Positions 50,519 through 59,734 of a stretch of DNA of 64,000 bases are shown in pieces. The number at the start of each line of letters is the position of its first letter. The stretch's first letter is position 1. Source of the stretch: DATFVJ01 sp963851085. Lineage in GTDB: Bacteria > Actinomycetota > Actinomycetes > Streptosporangiales > Streptosporangiaceae. The DNA is taken from contig CAWKNX010000023.1 in the NCBI GenBank assembly GCA_963851085.1, positions 186,001 through 250,000 on the forward strand. The letters run 5' to 3'. The notes beneath the pieces are model-generated. The model did no database searches, was not told where the DNA came from, and saw only the letters and a program-made list of their open reading frames with translations. The position numbers and the translations under genes were made by a program.

Positions 50519-53071
50519 ATGAGCGTGACGACACGCCGCGCAGGCATCGCTGGCCTCGTGCTTGGCGCCCTCGTCGGGGCCGGCGCGGTGGCCGCGGGCC
50601 CGGCGCACGCGTCCACCAGCTACACCGTGGACAACACGAATTCTTCGTGCTCGGACACCGGCACTGGCACGGTGTCGCAGCCGTTCTGCACGATCGCCGC
50701 GGGTGCGAAGAAGGCCCAGCCGGGCGACACCGTGCTTGTCAACGCCGGCACGTACACGGGGACGTCGGTCAACCCGGCGGTCTCGGGAGTCAGCGGCAGC
50801 CCGATCACCTTCACCGCCAACCCCGGCGTGACAATCAGCGGCGGCACGAGAGCATTCGCCCTGTCGAGCCGCAGCTACATCGTGATCTCGGGCTTCATCA
50901 TCACAGGCACGTCGTCCTATGGCATCTCCGTCTCGGGCGGCAGCAATGTCACGATCTCCAATAACACGGAGTCCTTCGCAGGCACGCCGGTAACCGGCCC
51001 CGCCGCCGGGATCTACCTCCGCAATCTGGCCGGTGGGGTCATCCGGGGCAACGTCACGCACGACAACTCCGCCCACGGCATCTACCTGACCGGGTCCACA
51101 ACCGGCGTCACTGTGCAGGGCAACACGTCGTATCACAACGCCTACCAGTACGAGCGGAACGCGAACGGTATCGATGTCATAGCGCCGGGTAACTTCATCA
51201 TCGGCAACGTGACCTACGCCAACGAGGACACCGGGATCAACATGTACACGGGCGGTAACAACACGCTCGTGGCCGGCAACGTGACGTACGACAACGGTGA
51301 CCATGGCATCGACGACTACGACGTCACCGGGGGCCGGATCATCGGGAACACGGTCTTCTACAACTGCACGGATGGCATCAACGTCGAGGGCACGAGCGGC
51401 AACTACGACATCGAGAACAACGTCTCAGAGAACAACGCGACCGGCGCTGTCATCAACCCGACCCCGATCGTCCCGAACCCGTCGACCGGCGTTCCCTACA
51501 CGAACACGTGCAACCGGCGGATCGGGAACATCGGCGTCTACGACTCCGCGCCGGCCACCACGACCGCCAACTACAACCTGGTGTGGCAGACGGGCAAGGG
51601 CGCCGAGTACACGTGGGCAGGAACCGCCTACAGCACCCAGAACGGGCTGAACCAGGCCACCGGGCAGGAGACCAACGGCGTCTTCGCCGACCCGAAGTTC
51701 GCCAACGCGGGTGCGTGGAACCTCCAGCTGACCGAAGGGTCTCCCGCCATCGACTCGGCGAACTCCCTCGCTTCTGGCGAACAGACAGCGGATATCTCGG
51801 GCAATCCCCGCGTCGACGACCCGTCCGTGTCCAATTCACAGGCCAACCCGGCGGGGTCGTACTACGACCGGGGTGCGTACGAGTTCCAGCCGGGCGGCGC
51901 CCCGGTCGGGCCGACGGCCAAGCTGACGGTGAGCCCTGCCTCCGGCACGGCGCCGCTCGCGGTGACCGCCGACGCGTCGGCGTCGACCCCGGGAAGTTCG
52001 GCCATCAGCTCCTACACCTTCGACTTCGGTGACGGCACCACGGTCGGCCCGCAGGCGGGCGCCACTGCCAGCCACAGCTACCCGGCGGCGGGCAGCTTCA
52101 CCGCCACGGTGACCGTGACCGACGGCAACGGGCTCACGTCCAAGGCCACCCAGGCCGTCACCGTCACCGGGTCGGCCCCGGTCGGGCCGACGGCCAAGCT
52201 GACGGTGAGCCCTGCCTCCGGCACGGCGCCGCTCGCGGTGACCGCCGACGCGTCGGCGTCGACCCCGGGAAGTTCGGCCATCAGCTCCTACACCTTCGAC
52301 TTCGGTGACGGCACCACGGTCGGCCCGCAGGCGGGCGCCACTGCCAGCCACAGCTACCCGGCGGCGGGCAGCTTCACCGCCACGGTGACCGTGACCGACG
52401 GCAACGGGCTCACGTCCAAGGCCACCCAGGCCGTCACCGTCAGCTCGTCGGGAACCACAGCGCGGTACATCAACCAGATCGCGACCAACTACTCCACGAG
52501 CACGCATACGTCTGGCTATGTGACCGTCTGGCGTACCGGGGGTGTCACGGCGGGCGATCTGATTGTCGCGGTCGCCCAGCTGACCGGCACCACGCCGGGA
52601 ACGGTCAGCGGTACCGACAGCGCGGGCGACACGCTCAGCGTGGCGAGTGACATCTCCGACGGCGCAGGTGACCGGCTGGTGACCCTGTCCGGCGTAGCCA
52701 AGAGCGGGCTCGCGGTCAACGACCGGATCACGATCACGTTCCCGAGCGCGGCGACCTACCGGATCACGGGCGACGAGGTGGCCGGGGTAAGCACTCCCGA
52801 CAGGCATTCCGCGGCCAGCGGTCCGGCCGGGGCGTTCTCGTCAGGCTCCAGCGGGACGACCAGCCGGCCGGGCGAGTTCGTATTCGCGGCAACGGCGACG
52901 TTCGGCGGGACCTCACTGACCTGGGATCCGGGCTGGACCAACATCGGCAGCTACACCGTCGGCTCGAACGCCCTCGTGCGGGCGTATCAGATCCCCCCGG
53001 CGACGGGCAGCTTCACCGCCACAGGAACATGCACGGGCAGCTGGCTGGCCGAGGTCGTCACCTTCACCTGA
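50519..53071 (+). CDS. Secreted right-handed beta-helix protein with two PKD domains
   Basis: 850 residues from ATG 50519 (AAGGAG site 9 nt away; ATG 50513 is too close). A signal peptide (TTRRAGIAGLVLGALVGAGAV...AHA) precedes a long parallel beta-helix domain (about 35-440: CTIAAGAKKAQPGDTVLVNAG, then N-x-T-x-N-N repeats such as GIYLTGSTTGVTVQGNTSYHNA), typical of polysaccharide lyases and related sugar-binding proteins. Two PKD domains follow (SYTFDFGDGTTVGPQ) that are identical in sequence, and a C-terminal beta-rich domain. Likely an extracellular carbohydrate-active or adhesive protein; catalytic residues cannot be assigned. It lies beside the exopolysaccharide operon. Confidence 0.87.
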   Translation: MSVTTRRAGIAGLVLGALVGAGAVAAGPAHASTSYTVDNTNSSCSDTGTGTVSQPFCTIAAGAKKAQPGDTVLVNAGTYTGTSVNPAVSGVSGSPITFTANPGVTISGGTRAFALSSRSYIVISGFIITGTSSYGISVSGGSNVTISNNTESFAGTPVTGPAAGIYLRNLAGGVIRGNVTHDNSAHGIYLTGSTTGVTVQGNTSYHNAYQYERNANGIDVIAPGNFIIGNVTYANEDTGINMYTGGNNTLVAGNVTYDNGDHGIDDYDVTGGRIIGNTVFYNCTDGINVEGTSGNYDIENNVSENNATGAVINPTPIVPNPSTGVPYTNTCNRRIGNIGVYDSAPATTTANYNLVWQTGKGAEYTWAGTAYSTQNGLNQATGQETNGVFADPKFANAGAWNLQLTEGSPAIDSANSLASGEQTADISGNPRVDDPSVSNSQANPAGSYYDRGAYEFQPGGAPVGPTAKLTVSPASGTAPLAVTADASASTPGSSAISSYTFDFGDGTTVGPQAGATASHSYPAAGSFTATVTVTDGNGLTSKATQAVTVTGSAPVGPTAKLTVSPASGTAPLAVTADASASTPGSSAISSYTFDFGDGTTVGPQAGATASHSYPAAGSFTATVTVTDGNGLTSKATQAVTVSSSGTTARYINQIATNYSTSTHTSGYVTVWRTGGVTAGDLIVAVAQLTGTTPGTVSGTDSAGDTLSVASDISDGAGDRLVTLSGVAKSGLAVNDRITITFPSAATYRITGDEVAGVSTPDRHSAASGPAGAFSSGSSGTTSRPGEFVFAATATFGGTSLTWDPGWTNIGSYTVGSNALVRAYQIPPATGSFTATGTCTGSWLAEVVTFT
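51900..52440 (+). repeat. Perfect 276-bp tandem duplication encoding PKD domains
   Basis: The 92-codon unit starting at 51900 repeats at 52176 with no base change seen up to 52440. Third-codon positions are also identical, so the copies are recent or homogenised by gene conversion. Confidence 0.92.
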
Positions 53072-53328
53072 CAAGCTCGGTGAGCCGGCCGGCCCGCGGC
53101 GGTGAGCCGCAGGGGTCCGCGGCCGCGGACCCCTGAGGTGCCCGCGCCTGACCAGAGCAGACGCCCTCTCAGAGCGATCCGGAGCCGCGGCACCAGGGCA
53201 CAGCGGGCGGTGGCCGGGGTGCGGCCTGATGCTCCCGGGAGACCTGCGCGCCCTTGCGGAAGCCGCCGCGATCCACGTCGACCTCATCCCCGTGTAGGCC
53301 AGCCGCGATCCGATGCACGCCGATACGG

Positions 53329-54042
53329 TCAGGGCAGGCGCAGCATCGTGCGGACGAGGTAGAGCAGGGTGTGGGCAAACCAGCGAACCGTCCGGACCAC
53401 GGTCGGATCCTTCAGGTATTCGAGGTCCATGGCCACCCGGTGTGGGACGAGTTCGGTCAGATAGAAGCTCTCGACGTCCGCGGACTGCCCAAGAACCTTC
53501 TCGTCACGCACGAGCACCTGGGCGGGACCGGTGATGCCGGGCCGGTACCTGAAGACGAACTGGAGCTCGGGGGGATAGCGCACCGCCAGCGCCAAGGTCT
53601 CGGGCCGCGGGCCTACGAGCGTCATGTTGCCACGCAGCAGGTTCACCAGCTGAGGCAGCTCGTCGATGCTCGTCCTGCGCAGCAGCGCGCCGAGCCGCGT
53701 CACGCGATGATCACCCGGAGCGGTTACCTCCGGGCCCGATATCCAGGGTCGCATGGTGCGGAACTTCAGCAGCGTGAACGGCACGCCGCCCTGCCCCACC
53801 CTGACCTGACGGAAGATGGCTGAGCCCCCGGTGCTGACGCGGGTCGCCACCGCGAGGGCGAGGAAGAGCGGGCCCACCAGGACCAGGCCCACGCCCGCGA
53901 CACCGATGTCGAGGAGCCGGCGGCCTGGACTTGGCGGCATCGCGGAGTCGACTCTCAGGGCCGGCATGCTCGCCGTGGTCGCCGTCGCAGCCCCAGGACG
54001 CCGCGGCTCCCATGTGCCGTCACCTCGTTGCACGTGCAGCAT
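53329..54042 (-). CDS. Phosphoglycosyl transferase (bacterial sugar transferase)
   Basis: Transfers a sugar phosphate from a nucleotide sugar to undecaprenyl phosphate, starting exopolysaccharide repeat synthesis at the membrane. 237 residues: one hydrophobic segment LLDIGVAGVGLVLVGPLFLALA (the re-entrant helix of the short PglC-like class), FTLLKFRTM, LLRRTSIDELPQLVNLLRGNMTLVGPRPE and YRPGITGPAQV. Its ATG shares one base with the stop of the upstream gene (TGATG). It is the last gene of the minus-strand operon. Confidence 0.93.
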   Translation of the reverse strand: MLHVQRGDGTWEPRRPGAATATTASMPALRVDSAMPPSPGRRLLDIGVAGVGLVLVGPLFLALAVATRVSTGGSAIFRQVRVGQGGVPFTLLKFRTMRPWISGPEVTAPGDHRVTRLGALLRRTSIDELPQLVNLLRGNMTLVGPRPETLALAVRYPPELQFVFRYRPGITGPAQVLVRDEKVLGQSADVESFYLTELVPHRVAMDLEYLKDPTVVRTVRWFAHTLLYLVRTMLRLP

Positions 54043-55655
54043 CAGAAGACCTCCAGATGGGGTGATTCGACGGCTCCACTGGGGACCCGTGCGGCGAGAC
54101 GCCGGGTGATCAAGGGGTCGCAGCGGGCGTTCAGGCAGGCGCCGGTAGCGAGGTCGAACTCCAGGTTGTGGCCGAGGCAGCGGAGCACCCCGCCGGCCAC
54201 GGTGCTCCCGACCGCCAGGTCTTCGCCGGCGTGCGGGCAGTAGCGGCCGATCTCGTAACGACCGCCGGGAGCGTCGACCACGATCTTCTCGTCGGTCGAC
54301 CGGCTCCGTTCGTACGCCTCGACGGCCGCCAGAGCCTGCGGCTCGGCGTGCTTGAGAAGGCCGATGAGATAGTCGTTGTACAGGTCCGGATCACGCCAGG
54401 CCGAGAAGCGAAGCGAGAGGAGCAGGTCCTCCCACGCGATCTGGCCGAAGATCACGGGCGCCAGCCAGCGCGAGTCGAGCCGGAAGCCGTACGCCGGCAG
54501 GCGCGCACGGCCATTGAGATCGACGCGGACGCCGTCTGGCCGCAGGTCAACATCCCAGCGTCCCTCGACCGCTCCGGTCAGCTCGAAGCGCACCGTCATG
54601 TCGATGCGCTCCAGGAAGTACGGGCTCATCTCGCCCAGCCGCCTGAAGTGCTCGACGAACGCATCGCGCAGCTCGGTGCCCGGCTCCGGATGGGCCGCGC
54701 GCACGGTCTCGATGTCGCGCTGGCGGGAGGCCGCGTACGCGTCCAGGTATTCGTCGGTGTCCGCGAAGTCGAAGTCGCGCCAGATGCTGTCGGGGATGTG
54801 CCGCCCGGCGAGCGGTTCGTACGCGTCACCTGGCAGCCACCGGCCCACTTCCTGGCCGGGTAGCCGCTTGGTGAGGAAGTCGGCCGCCTGCCGCTGATCG
54901 GGGAACAGGCCAGGCGCCTTGATCCAGCGGTTGTAACGCTGCAGCTCAGGATCGAGGAAGCACATGGGCCCCGCGAACGGCACCGCGAGCTCCGGCTTCA
55001 CCATCCGGACGAACTGGCCGGCCGCACGGAACTTCCCCGCGCGTTTCGCGGCGCAGATCTGCGCCATCTGCTCGGGCGGATACTCATAGCAGATGGGATG
55101 CCAGGTGGCGCTGGCCATCTGCGCGGCGAGCACATCCAGGCGGCCGCCGCACTCGATGGCCGCGCGGCGTGCCTGACCCACCGTGAGCCTGGCGTCGTTG
55201 CAGTGCAGCAGGGACGCGCCGCCCGCCGAGACGAGGACGGCCGAGTCGTGGCACATCGGCGATTGCTCGGGGATGAAGGTCAGCCAGTCGCCGCGCTCAT
55301 TGAGCCGGAACCGGTGCCAGGCAGGAACCTCGATGACGTTCGCCACTCCCGCCGCCCTGAGGCGGTCACGGAAGTTCGGCGACGGATACCGGGGCACGAG
55401 CACCGTGGCGGTGGCGGGCAGGGCCAGCAGGACGGACAGGTCCATGTGGTCGAGGTGCTCGTGTGACACCGTGACGTAGTCGCAGTCGAGCAGGGTGGCC
55501 CGGTCCAGATGGGCGTTGCTCGGGAACTGGTACCAGGCCGCCTGGAACGCGCCTCGCGCTGAGAACCAGGGGTCCATCAGCAGGCTGAGGTCCACCCCGT
55601 CCACTCGCAAGCCGGCGTGACCCAGATACGTGATACGCATCGACTCACTGCTCAT
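54042..55655 (-). CDS. Metallo-beta-lactamase fold plus Rieske iron-sulphur domain protein
   Basis: 537 residues from ATG 55655 (GGGGAGCG site). The N-terminal metallo-beta-lactamase fold has HEHLDH in DYVTVSHEHLDHMDLSVLL and later His/Asp residues (MCHDSAVL, HCNDARL). The C-terminal Rieske domain has the 2Fe-2S ligands C-P-H and C-x2-H in GRYCPHAGEDLAVGS...LRCLGHNLEFDL. This domain pair recalls CMP-N-acetylneuraminate hydroxylase, but with the domains in the opposite order, so a sugar-modifying oxygenase is possible. It is within the exopolysaccharide cluster next to the initiating transferase. Function inferred from architecture only. Confidence 0.75.
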   Translation of the reverse strand: MSSESMRITYLGHAGLRVDGVDLSLLMDPWFSARGAFQAAWYQFPSNAHLDRATLLDCDYVTVSHEHLDHMDLSVLLALPATATVLVPRYPSPNFRDRLRAAGVANVIEVPAWHRFRLNERGDWLTFIPEQSPMCHDSAVLVSAGGASLLHCNDARLTVGQARRAAIECGGRLDVLAAQMASATWHPICYEYPPEQMAQICAAKRAGKFRAAGQFVRMVKPELAVPFAGPMCFLDPELQRYNRWIKAPGLFPDQRQAADFLTKRLPGQEVGRWLPGDAYEPLAGRHIPDSIWRDFDFADTDEYLDAYAASRQRDIETVRAAHPEPGTELRDAFVEHFRRLGEMSPYFLERIDMTVRFELTGAVEGRWDVDLRPDGVRVDLNGRARLPAYGFRLDSRWLAPVIFGQIAWEDLLLSLRFSAWRDPDLYNDYLIGLLKHAEPQALAAVEAYERSRSTDEKIVVDAPGGRYEIGRYCPHAGEDLAVGSTVAGGVLRCLGHNLEFDLATGACLNARCDPLITRRLAARVPSGAVESPHLEVF

Positions 55656-55883
55656 GGGCGCTCCCCGCCGGCCCTGACGGGCCGGGGTGGGCTGCCCGCG
55701 AACTGGGCTGCGCTTCGGGCATCGCACCGACGGCCGGCCACCGGCCGCGCTGGAACGCCATTACGTCTCCCTCTCGAGAAGCTGTAGGTCAAATGGCGTC
55801 GCGGGGGTGCGACGCCGGGCGGGGAGGGGGGCGTGGTGTGTGGGCGGGTGGGGGCCCGCGCCCTGGGTGGCAGGCCGGGGCGG

Positions 55884-56975
55884 TCATCCCGTACCCGCCG
55901 GGAGGAAGACGTCGGTGAAGACGGTGGCGATCGCCCTGAGGTCGGCGTTCACCCCGGCCTGCACCGAATGCGGGCTCATGTGGGTGAAGAGCACGTCGCG
56001 TGCGCTCCGCCGCTGAAGTAGCCCGTTCCATAGCGCGTTGGGCCGTGCCCCGGGGTTCATCAGCTGGTACATCGCGCCCTCGTACTCCTGGTGCCACGTC
56101 CACACGTCGACGGCGCGCGCGCCGGACTCGAGCGGAATGTCGATGAACGTGTGCAGGTCCGCGGCGGCCTGGGCGGGAGTGCCCGGATAACTTCCGGGGT
56201 GCGCGAGCGCCTTGCGGGCCTGCAGCCGCACGAGGCTCGGCCAGCCCCGGCGCGAGATCTCCTGCCAGGCGGCCTGCTGCGCGCCGGCGGCGGTCGTGCC
56301 CCATGCCGCGTAGGTGCTGTCGGTCAGGAGCCCGGTGCTGAGATCGAGCACGTCGATCGCGTGCATGCGCAGGTAGCCGTCAACCTGCGGCAGCGCGAGC
56401 TGCGGGTACTGGCGTCGCGCCGTCGCGGCGCACGCCACCGGCCCCGGGCCCCCGGGCTGGCCAGGCAGGCAGCCCAGTTCGGGCAGCACCATGTCGGCGA
56501 GGATCAGCTTGCCGGGAGCCGCCCGGCGCAGGGCTTGGGAGGTGTCCGCCAGGAACTGGCTGATCAGGGCGGAGCTGTCGAGCCCGTCGTGGTAACCGAG
56601 TTCGTCCGCGATCTTGATTCCGGCGACGCCCGGCCGGTTGGCCAGCGCCGCCACTCGCGCAACCGCGTCGCGGAACGAGGCCGGGCCGCCTTCCCAGCGC
56701 TTCACCATATCGGCCTCGATCCATACCCGCAGGTGGAGGCGCACGGCAGTGGTTATGGCGGCTGCGTAGTCCGTCCGCGGCGAGTCCCGGAACGGCGACG
56801 CGGACGGGAAGGCGGACTCGCGCGCCGAAGTGGAATGGGGCCCTGACCCGGACGACACGGCCACGCCGCTGCCTTGATGCGTGGCGCACGCACCGCCCCC
56901 GACTGCGACGGCAAGGGCCACGGCCACGGCTTGGGCGACCGGCCTGCGCCTGCGTGGCAGGCTGCGACCAATCAC
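55884..56975 (-). CDS. Secreted lipoprotein, possible glycoside-hydrolase-like
   Basis: 363 residues from GTG 56975, which overlaps the Wzy-Wzx stop (GTGA). A basic N-terminus (RSLPRRRRPVAQAVAVALAV) and the lipobox VGGGAC indicate a lipid-anchored exported protein. The rest contains AAAITTAVRLHLRVWIEADMVKRW, VAGIKIADELGYHDG and DVWTWHQEYEGAMY, spaced like strands of a TIM barrel with acidic residues (E in ADELG), as in glycosidases, but no family match is certain. Its operon position suggests trimming or export of the polysaccharide. Confidence 0.65.
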   Translation of the reverse strand: MIGRSLPRRRRPVAQAVAVALAVAVGGGACATHQGSGVAVSSGSGPHSTSARESAFPSASPFRDSPRTDYAAAITTAVRLHLRVWIEADMVKRWEGGPASFRDAVARVAALANRPGVAGIKIADELGYHDGLDSSALISQFLADTSQALRRAAPGKLILADMVLPELGCLPGQPGGPGPVACAATARRQYPQLALPQVDGYLRMHAIDVLDLSTGLLTDSTYAAWGTTAAGAQQAAWQEISRRGWPSLVRLQARKALAHPGSYPGTPAQAAADLHTFIDIPLESGARAVDVWTWHQEYEGAMYQLMNPGARPNALWNGLLQRRSARDVLFTHMSPHSVQAGVNADLRAIATVFTDVFLPAGTG

Positions 56976-59734
56976 GACGCACTGACCACGGCCTGCTCGG
57001 GCGCAGGCCGCCGGAATGCCCTGCGCACGGCGAAATAGCAGAAGAGCAGTGCCGCGCTGCTCGTCAGGTACGCCGCGGCGGACGCGAAGGCCGCGCCGAC
57101 GGCGTGGTAGTGCGGGATGAGCAGCAGGTCGAGGACCAAGGTCACGATGACAGCCACGCCCAGGCCGAGGGAGTTGGCACCAGGCCGGCCGACGCCATAC
57201 AGGTAGGCGCTCACCACCCCGGCCACGCCCTCACCGACCAGGCCCACCAGCAAGATGTAGGTGGGGATCACGGCGGCGTTGAACGCGTGGCCGTAGACCA
57301 ACGGCAGCAGCGGAACCGCTGCCGCCAGCGGGACGGCGGCCAGCACGGTCAGGCCGAACGCGCGCGGCAGCATGGCGGCGACGCGCCGGCCGGCCTCCGC
57401 TGGATCCTGCACAGCCAGTCGCGGGTAGAGCACGTAGGTGATGGCCAGGCCGGGGAGGCGGAGCAGTTCCGCGTACTTCGAGGCGACGGCATACACGCCG
57501 AGCACGCCGGGTCCGGCCAGCGCCCCGAGGATGGCCACGTCAAGCCGCAGGTTGACCAGGCTGAGAATGCCGCCCACCTGGCCGCGCAGGCCATACCGGC
57601 AGACTCTCACCGCGAGCCCGACGTCGGGCTTGCCCCAGTGCCGCAAATGACCTCGCCGCAAGAGCCGCACCCCGATGCCCGCGGCGACCAGGAGGTCGGA
57701 GGCGACCAGCGCTGTCATGAGGATGGCGGTGCCGTGCATGAACGGGATCAGGACCAGGTAGACCGGCAGGAACGCGGCTTCCTCCGCGGCGATTGCCCAG
57801 TTGGCGCCGCGCATGTCGTTCTCGCCTTGCAGGAACGACTTGCCGACCGCGACCCACAATTGGGTGAACACGGGGACGGTCGCGGCCGCCACCACCCCCA
57901 TGCCCCACAGCCGGAAGAACACCACGTGCAGCACGGGGCTCAGCGCGAGCCAGCCGGCACACGCGAGCAGTGCGCCGGCGAGCGTCAGTAGGACAAGGGT
58001 GGTCCACAGCCGGGGCCTGGCCGCGTATGCGCGTCCGGCCAGGAAGAAGGGGATGGCAGCGGGCAGGCCGCAGCACGCGAGCACCCCCGCGAGGCCCGGC
58101 AGGACGCGGAGCAGGGTCAGCTCGCCCACGAGTTTCGGCCCACCGGCACGGGCGACCAGAACCGTCGCGGCGGCGAGCGCGGCCAGCGCGATGACGCGCG
58201 CGATGACGTTGGCCGTCAGCACCGGTGCGAGGGCGCCGAACCGGGTCGAGGTTTTCTTCGCGCCGGATCCCTGCTCGCGCGCGGGCGGTGCACCGCGTGC
58301 GGGCAGTGCGCCGGTGGCGGATCCTGCTGGGTCGCGGGTTCGCGGCCACCACCACAGGTCCCTGAGTGTCTGTCTCGGGCTCCGCGTGTCCGGCGGGTCG
58401 AGCCGGTCGGCGTCGCGATCCTGCCGGCCCCACAGGTCAAGCGCCGCGACGAGCCCGAAAAGCAGCCACACATGGCGGAAGTGCAGGACCTGGTAGAGCA
58501 AGGCGGAAAAGAACATGGCGGCCACCGCGGCGCCGAGTAGCTCAGGCCGGGGGACGATGTCGGCGTAGCGGGGCCGCAGGGGGCGTGCCGCGATCCGGCG
58601 GCAGCGCGCTGCGACGATGACGATGAGGAAGACGAGGGCGACCGCGCCGAGCGCGCCGCGCTCCACCAGGGCGGCCGCGTAGTCGTCGTGCGCCATCTTG
58701 ACGTAGGAGAACTGCCGCGCCCGCAGGGCGCCCTTGACGCCTCCTGGCCCGAGACCGAAGAGGTTGTCGTCGTTGAAGTAGAGCTTCACCGTCTGCGCCA
58801 GGATCGTGCTGCGGCTGCCGCTGCTCTCCGCCTGGCGCCCGATCGAGTCGCGCAGGAGCGGCACGCTCGCCTGGGCCTTCGCGACGATGGTCTGCGTGTG
58901 GATGTGCGGGACCACGACGAGCGAGACCGCCGCGACCGCCGACAGGAGCAGCACCGCGGGGGCCAGGCCTCGGCGGCGGACCATCGTGAAGACACAGCCG
59001 AGCAGAGTGGCCAGCAGGAGAGCAAGCACACCGCCGTTGGAGCCGGTCAGGCCGATCGCGATCAGGATCAGCGCGCAGCATGCCCAACGCGGCGCGCGGC
59101 GCCGCGGGTAACGCGCGGCGCGCAGCACGAAGAGCGAACAGACGAAGTAGTTGGCCGCCAGGTTCGGGTCACCCAGCGTGAGTGACGCCCGGACACCGGT
59201 TCTCGGCGTGATTCCGGACAAAGCGGAAATATGCCCGAACACTCCGAAGATCAGAACGGCGGCCCAGAAGGTCGCGCTGACCGCCCAGGCACGGGTGACG
59301 GCTCGCAGCAGCGCAGGTTCCCGGCTCACGTTCGCGATGGCGACGGCCCACAGGAACAGGAACACGTCCTGGACCAGGGCGAGCAAGCTGCCGCCGACGC
59401 TGATGTACGCACCCGAGTAGGCGACCACCGCCGCCAGCGACCCAGCCAGGACGGACATGCCCACCGGCACGGCGTACGTCAGCCGGATCCGGTGACCGTG
59501 CCCGGAGATCCACAGTGCCGCGGCGAGGACGGCGACCGCGACCACGATGTCCACCGGCCCGGTGTTGCCCGGGCCAGCCGGGCGCAGCAGCGGCAGCGCC
59601 CAGACCGCGCCGACCAGCGCCACCCGGATCACGCTGACCCGGCGGCTCACCCGCGGGCTCGGTGGCGGCGTCGCGGCCGGCGGGAGACTCGAACTGGCCT
59701 GCCCCGCGGCTCGATAGGCGACGAGGCTGCTCAC
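56972..59734 (-). CDS. Fused O-antigen ligase/polymerase (Wzy-like) and flippase (Wzx-like)
   Basis: 920 residues, GTG 59734 overlapping the upstream stop (GTGA). The N-terminal half (about 35-430) has some eleven hydrophobic segments with a large periplasmic loop (LRDSIGRQAESSGSRSTILAQTVKLYF...NLFGLGPGGVKGAL...HDDYAAALVERGALG), the pattern of Wzy/WaaL polymerases and ligases. A hydrophilic linker (430-500) leads to a second half (LTANVIARVIALAALAAATVLVARAGG..., GPGVLGVYAVASKYAELLRLPG) resembling oligosaccharide flippases. The fusion would combine export and polymerisation in one chain. Usually these are separate genes. Confidence 0.82.
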   Translation of the reverse strand: MSSLVAYRAAGQASSSLPPAATPPPSPRVSRRVSVIRVALVGAVWALPLLRPAGPGNTGPVDIVVAVAVLAAALWISGHGHRIRLTYAVPVGMSVLAGSLAAVVAYSGAYISVGGSLLALVQDVFLFLWAVAIANVSREPALLRAVTRAWAVSATFWAAVLIFGVFGHISALSGITPRTGVRASLTLGDPNLAANYFVCSLFVLRAARYPRRRAPRWACCALILIAIGLTGSNGGVLALLLATLLGCVFTMVRRRGLAPAVLLLSAVAAVSLVVVPHIHTQTIVAKAQASVPLLRDSIGRQAESSGSRSTILAQTVKLYFNDDNLFGLGPGGVKGALRARQFSYVKMAHDDYAAALVERGALGAVALVFLIVIVAARCRRIAARPLRPRYADIVPRPELLGAAVAAMFFSALLYQVLHFRHVWLLFGLVAALDLWGRQDRDADRLDPPDTRSPRQTLRDLWWWPRTRDPAGSATGALPARGAPPAREQGSGAKKTSTRFGALAPVLTANVIARVIALAALAAATVLVARAGGPKLVGELTLLRVLPGLAGVLACCGLPAAIPFFLAGRAYAARPRLWTTLVLLTLAGALLACAGWLALSPVLHVVFFRLWGMGVVAAATVPVFTQLWVAVGKSFLQGENDMRGANWAIAAEEAAFLPVYLVLIPFMHGTAILMTALVASDLLVAAGIGVRLLRRGHLRHWGKPDVGLAVRVCRYGLRGQVGGILSLVNLRLDVAILGALAGPGVLGVYAVASKYAELLRLPGLAITYVLYPRLAVQDPAEAGRRVAAMLPRAFGLTVLAAVPLAAAVPLLPLVYGHAFNAAVIPTYILLVGLVGEGVAGVVSAYLYGVGRPGANSLGLGVAVIVTLVLDLLLIPHYHAVGAAFASAAAYLTSSAALLFCYFAVRRAFRRPAPEQAVVSAS

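Noticed and set aside
52000..52800. Antisense 323-residue frame with RGRRRRVGGHRERRRAGG repeats
   Set aside because: Reverse reading of the duplicated PKD domains.
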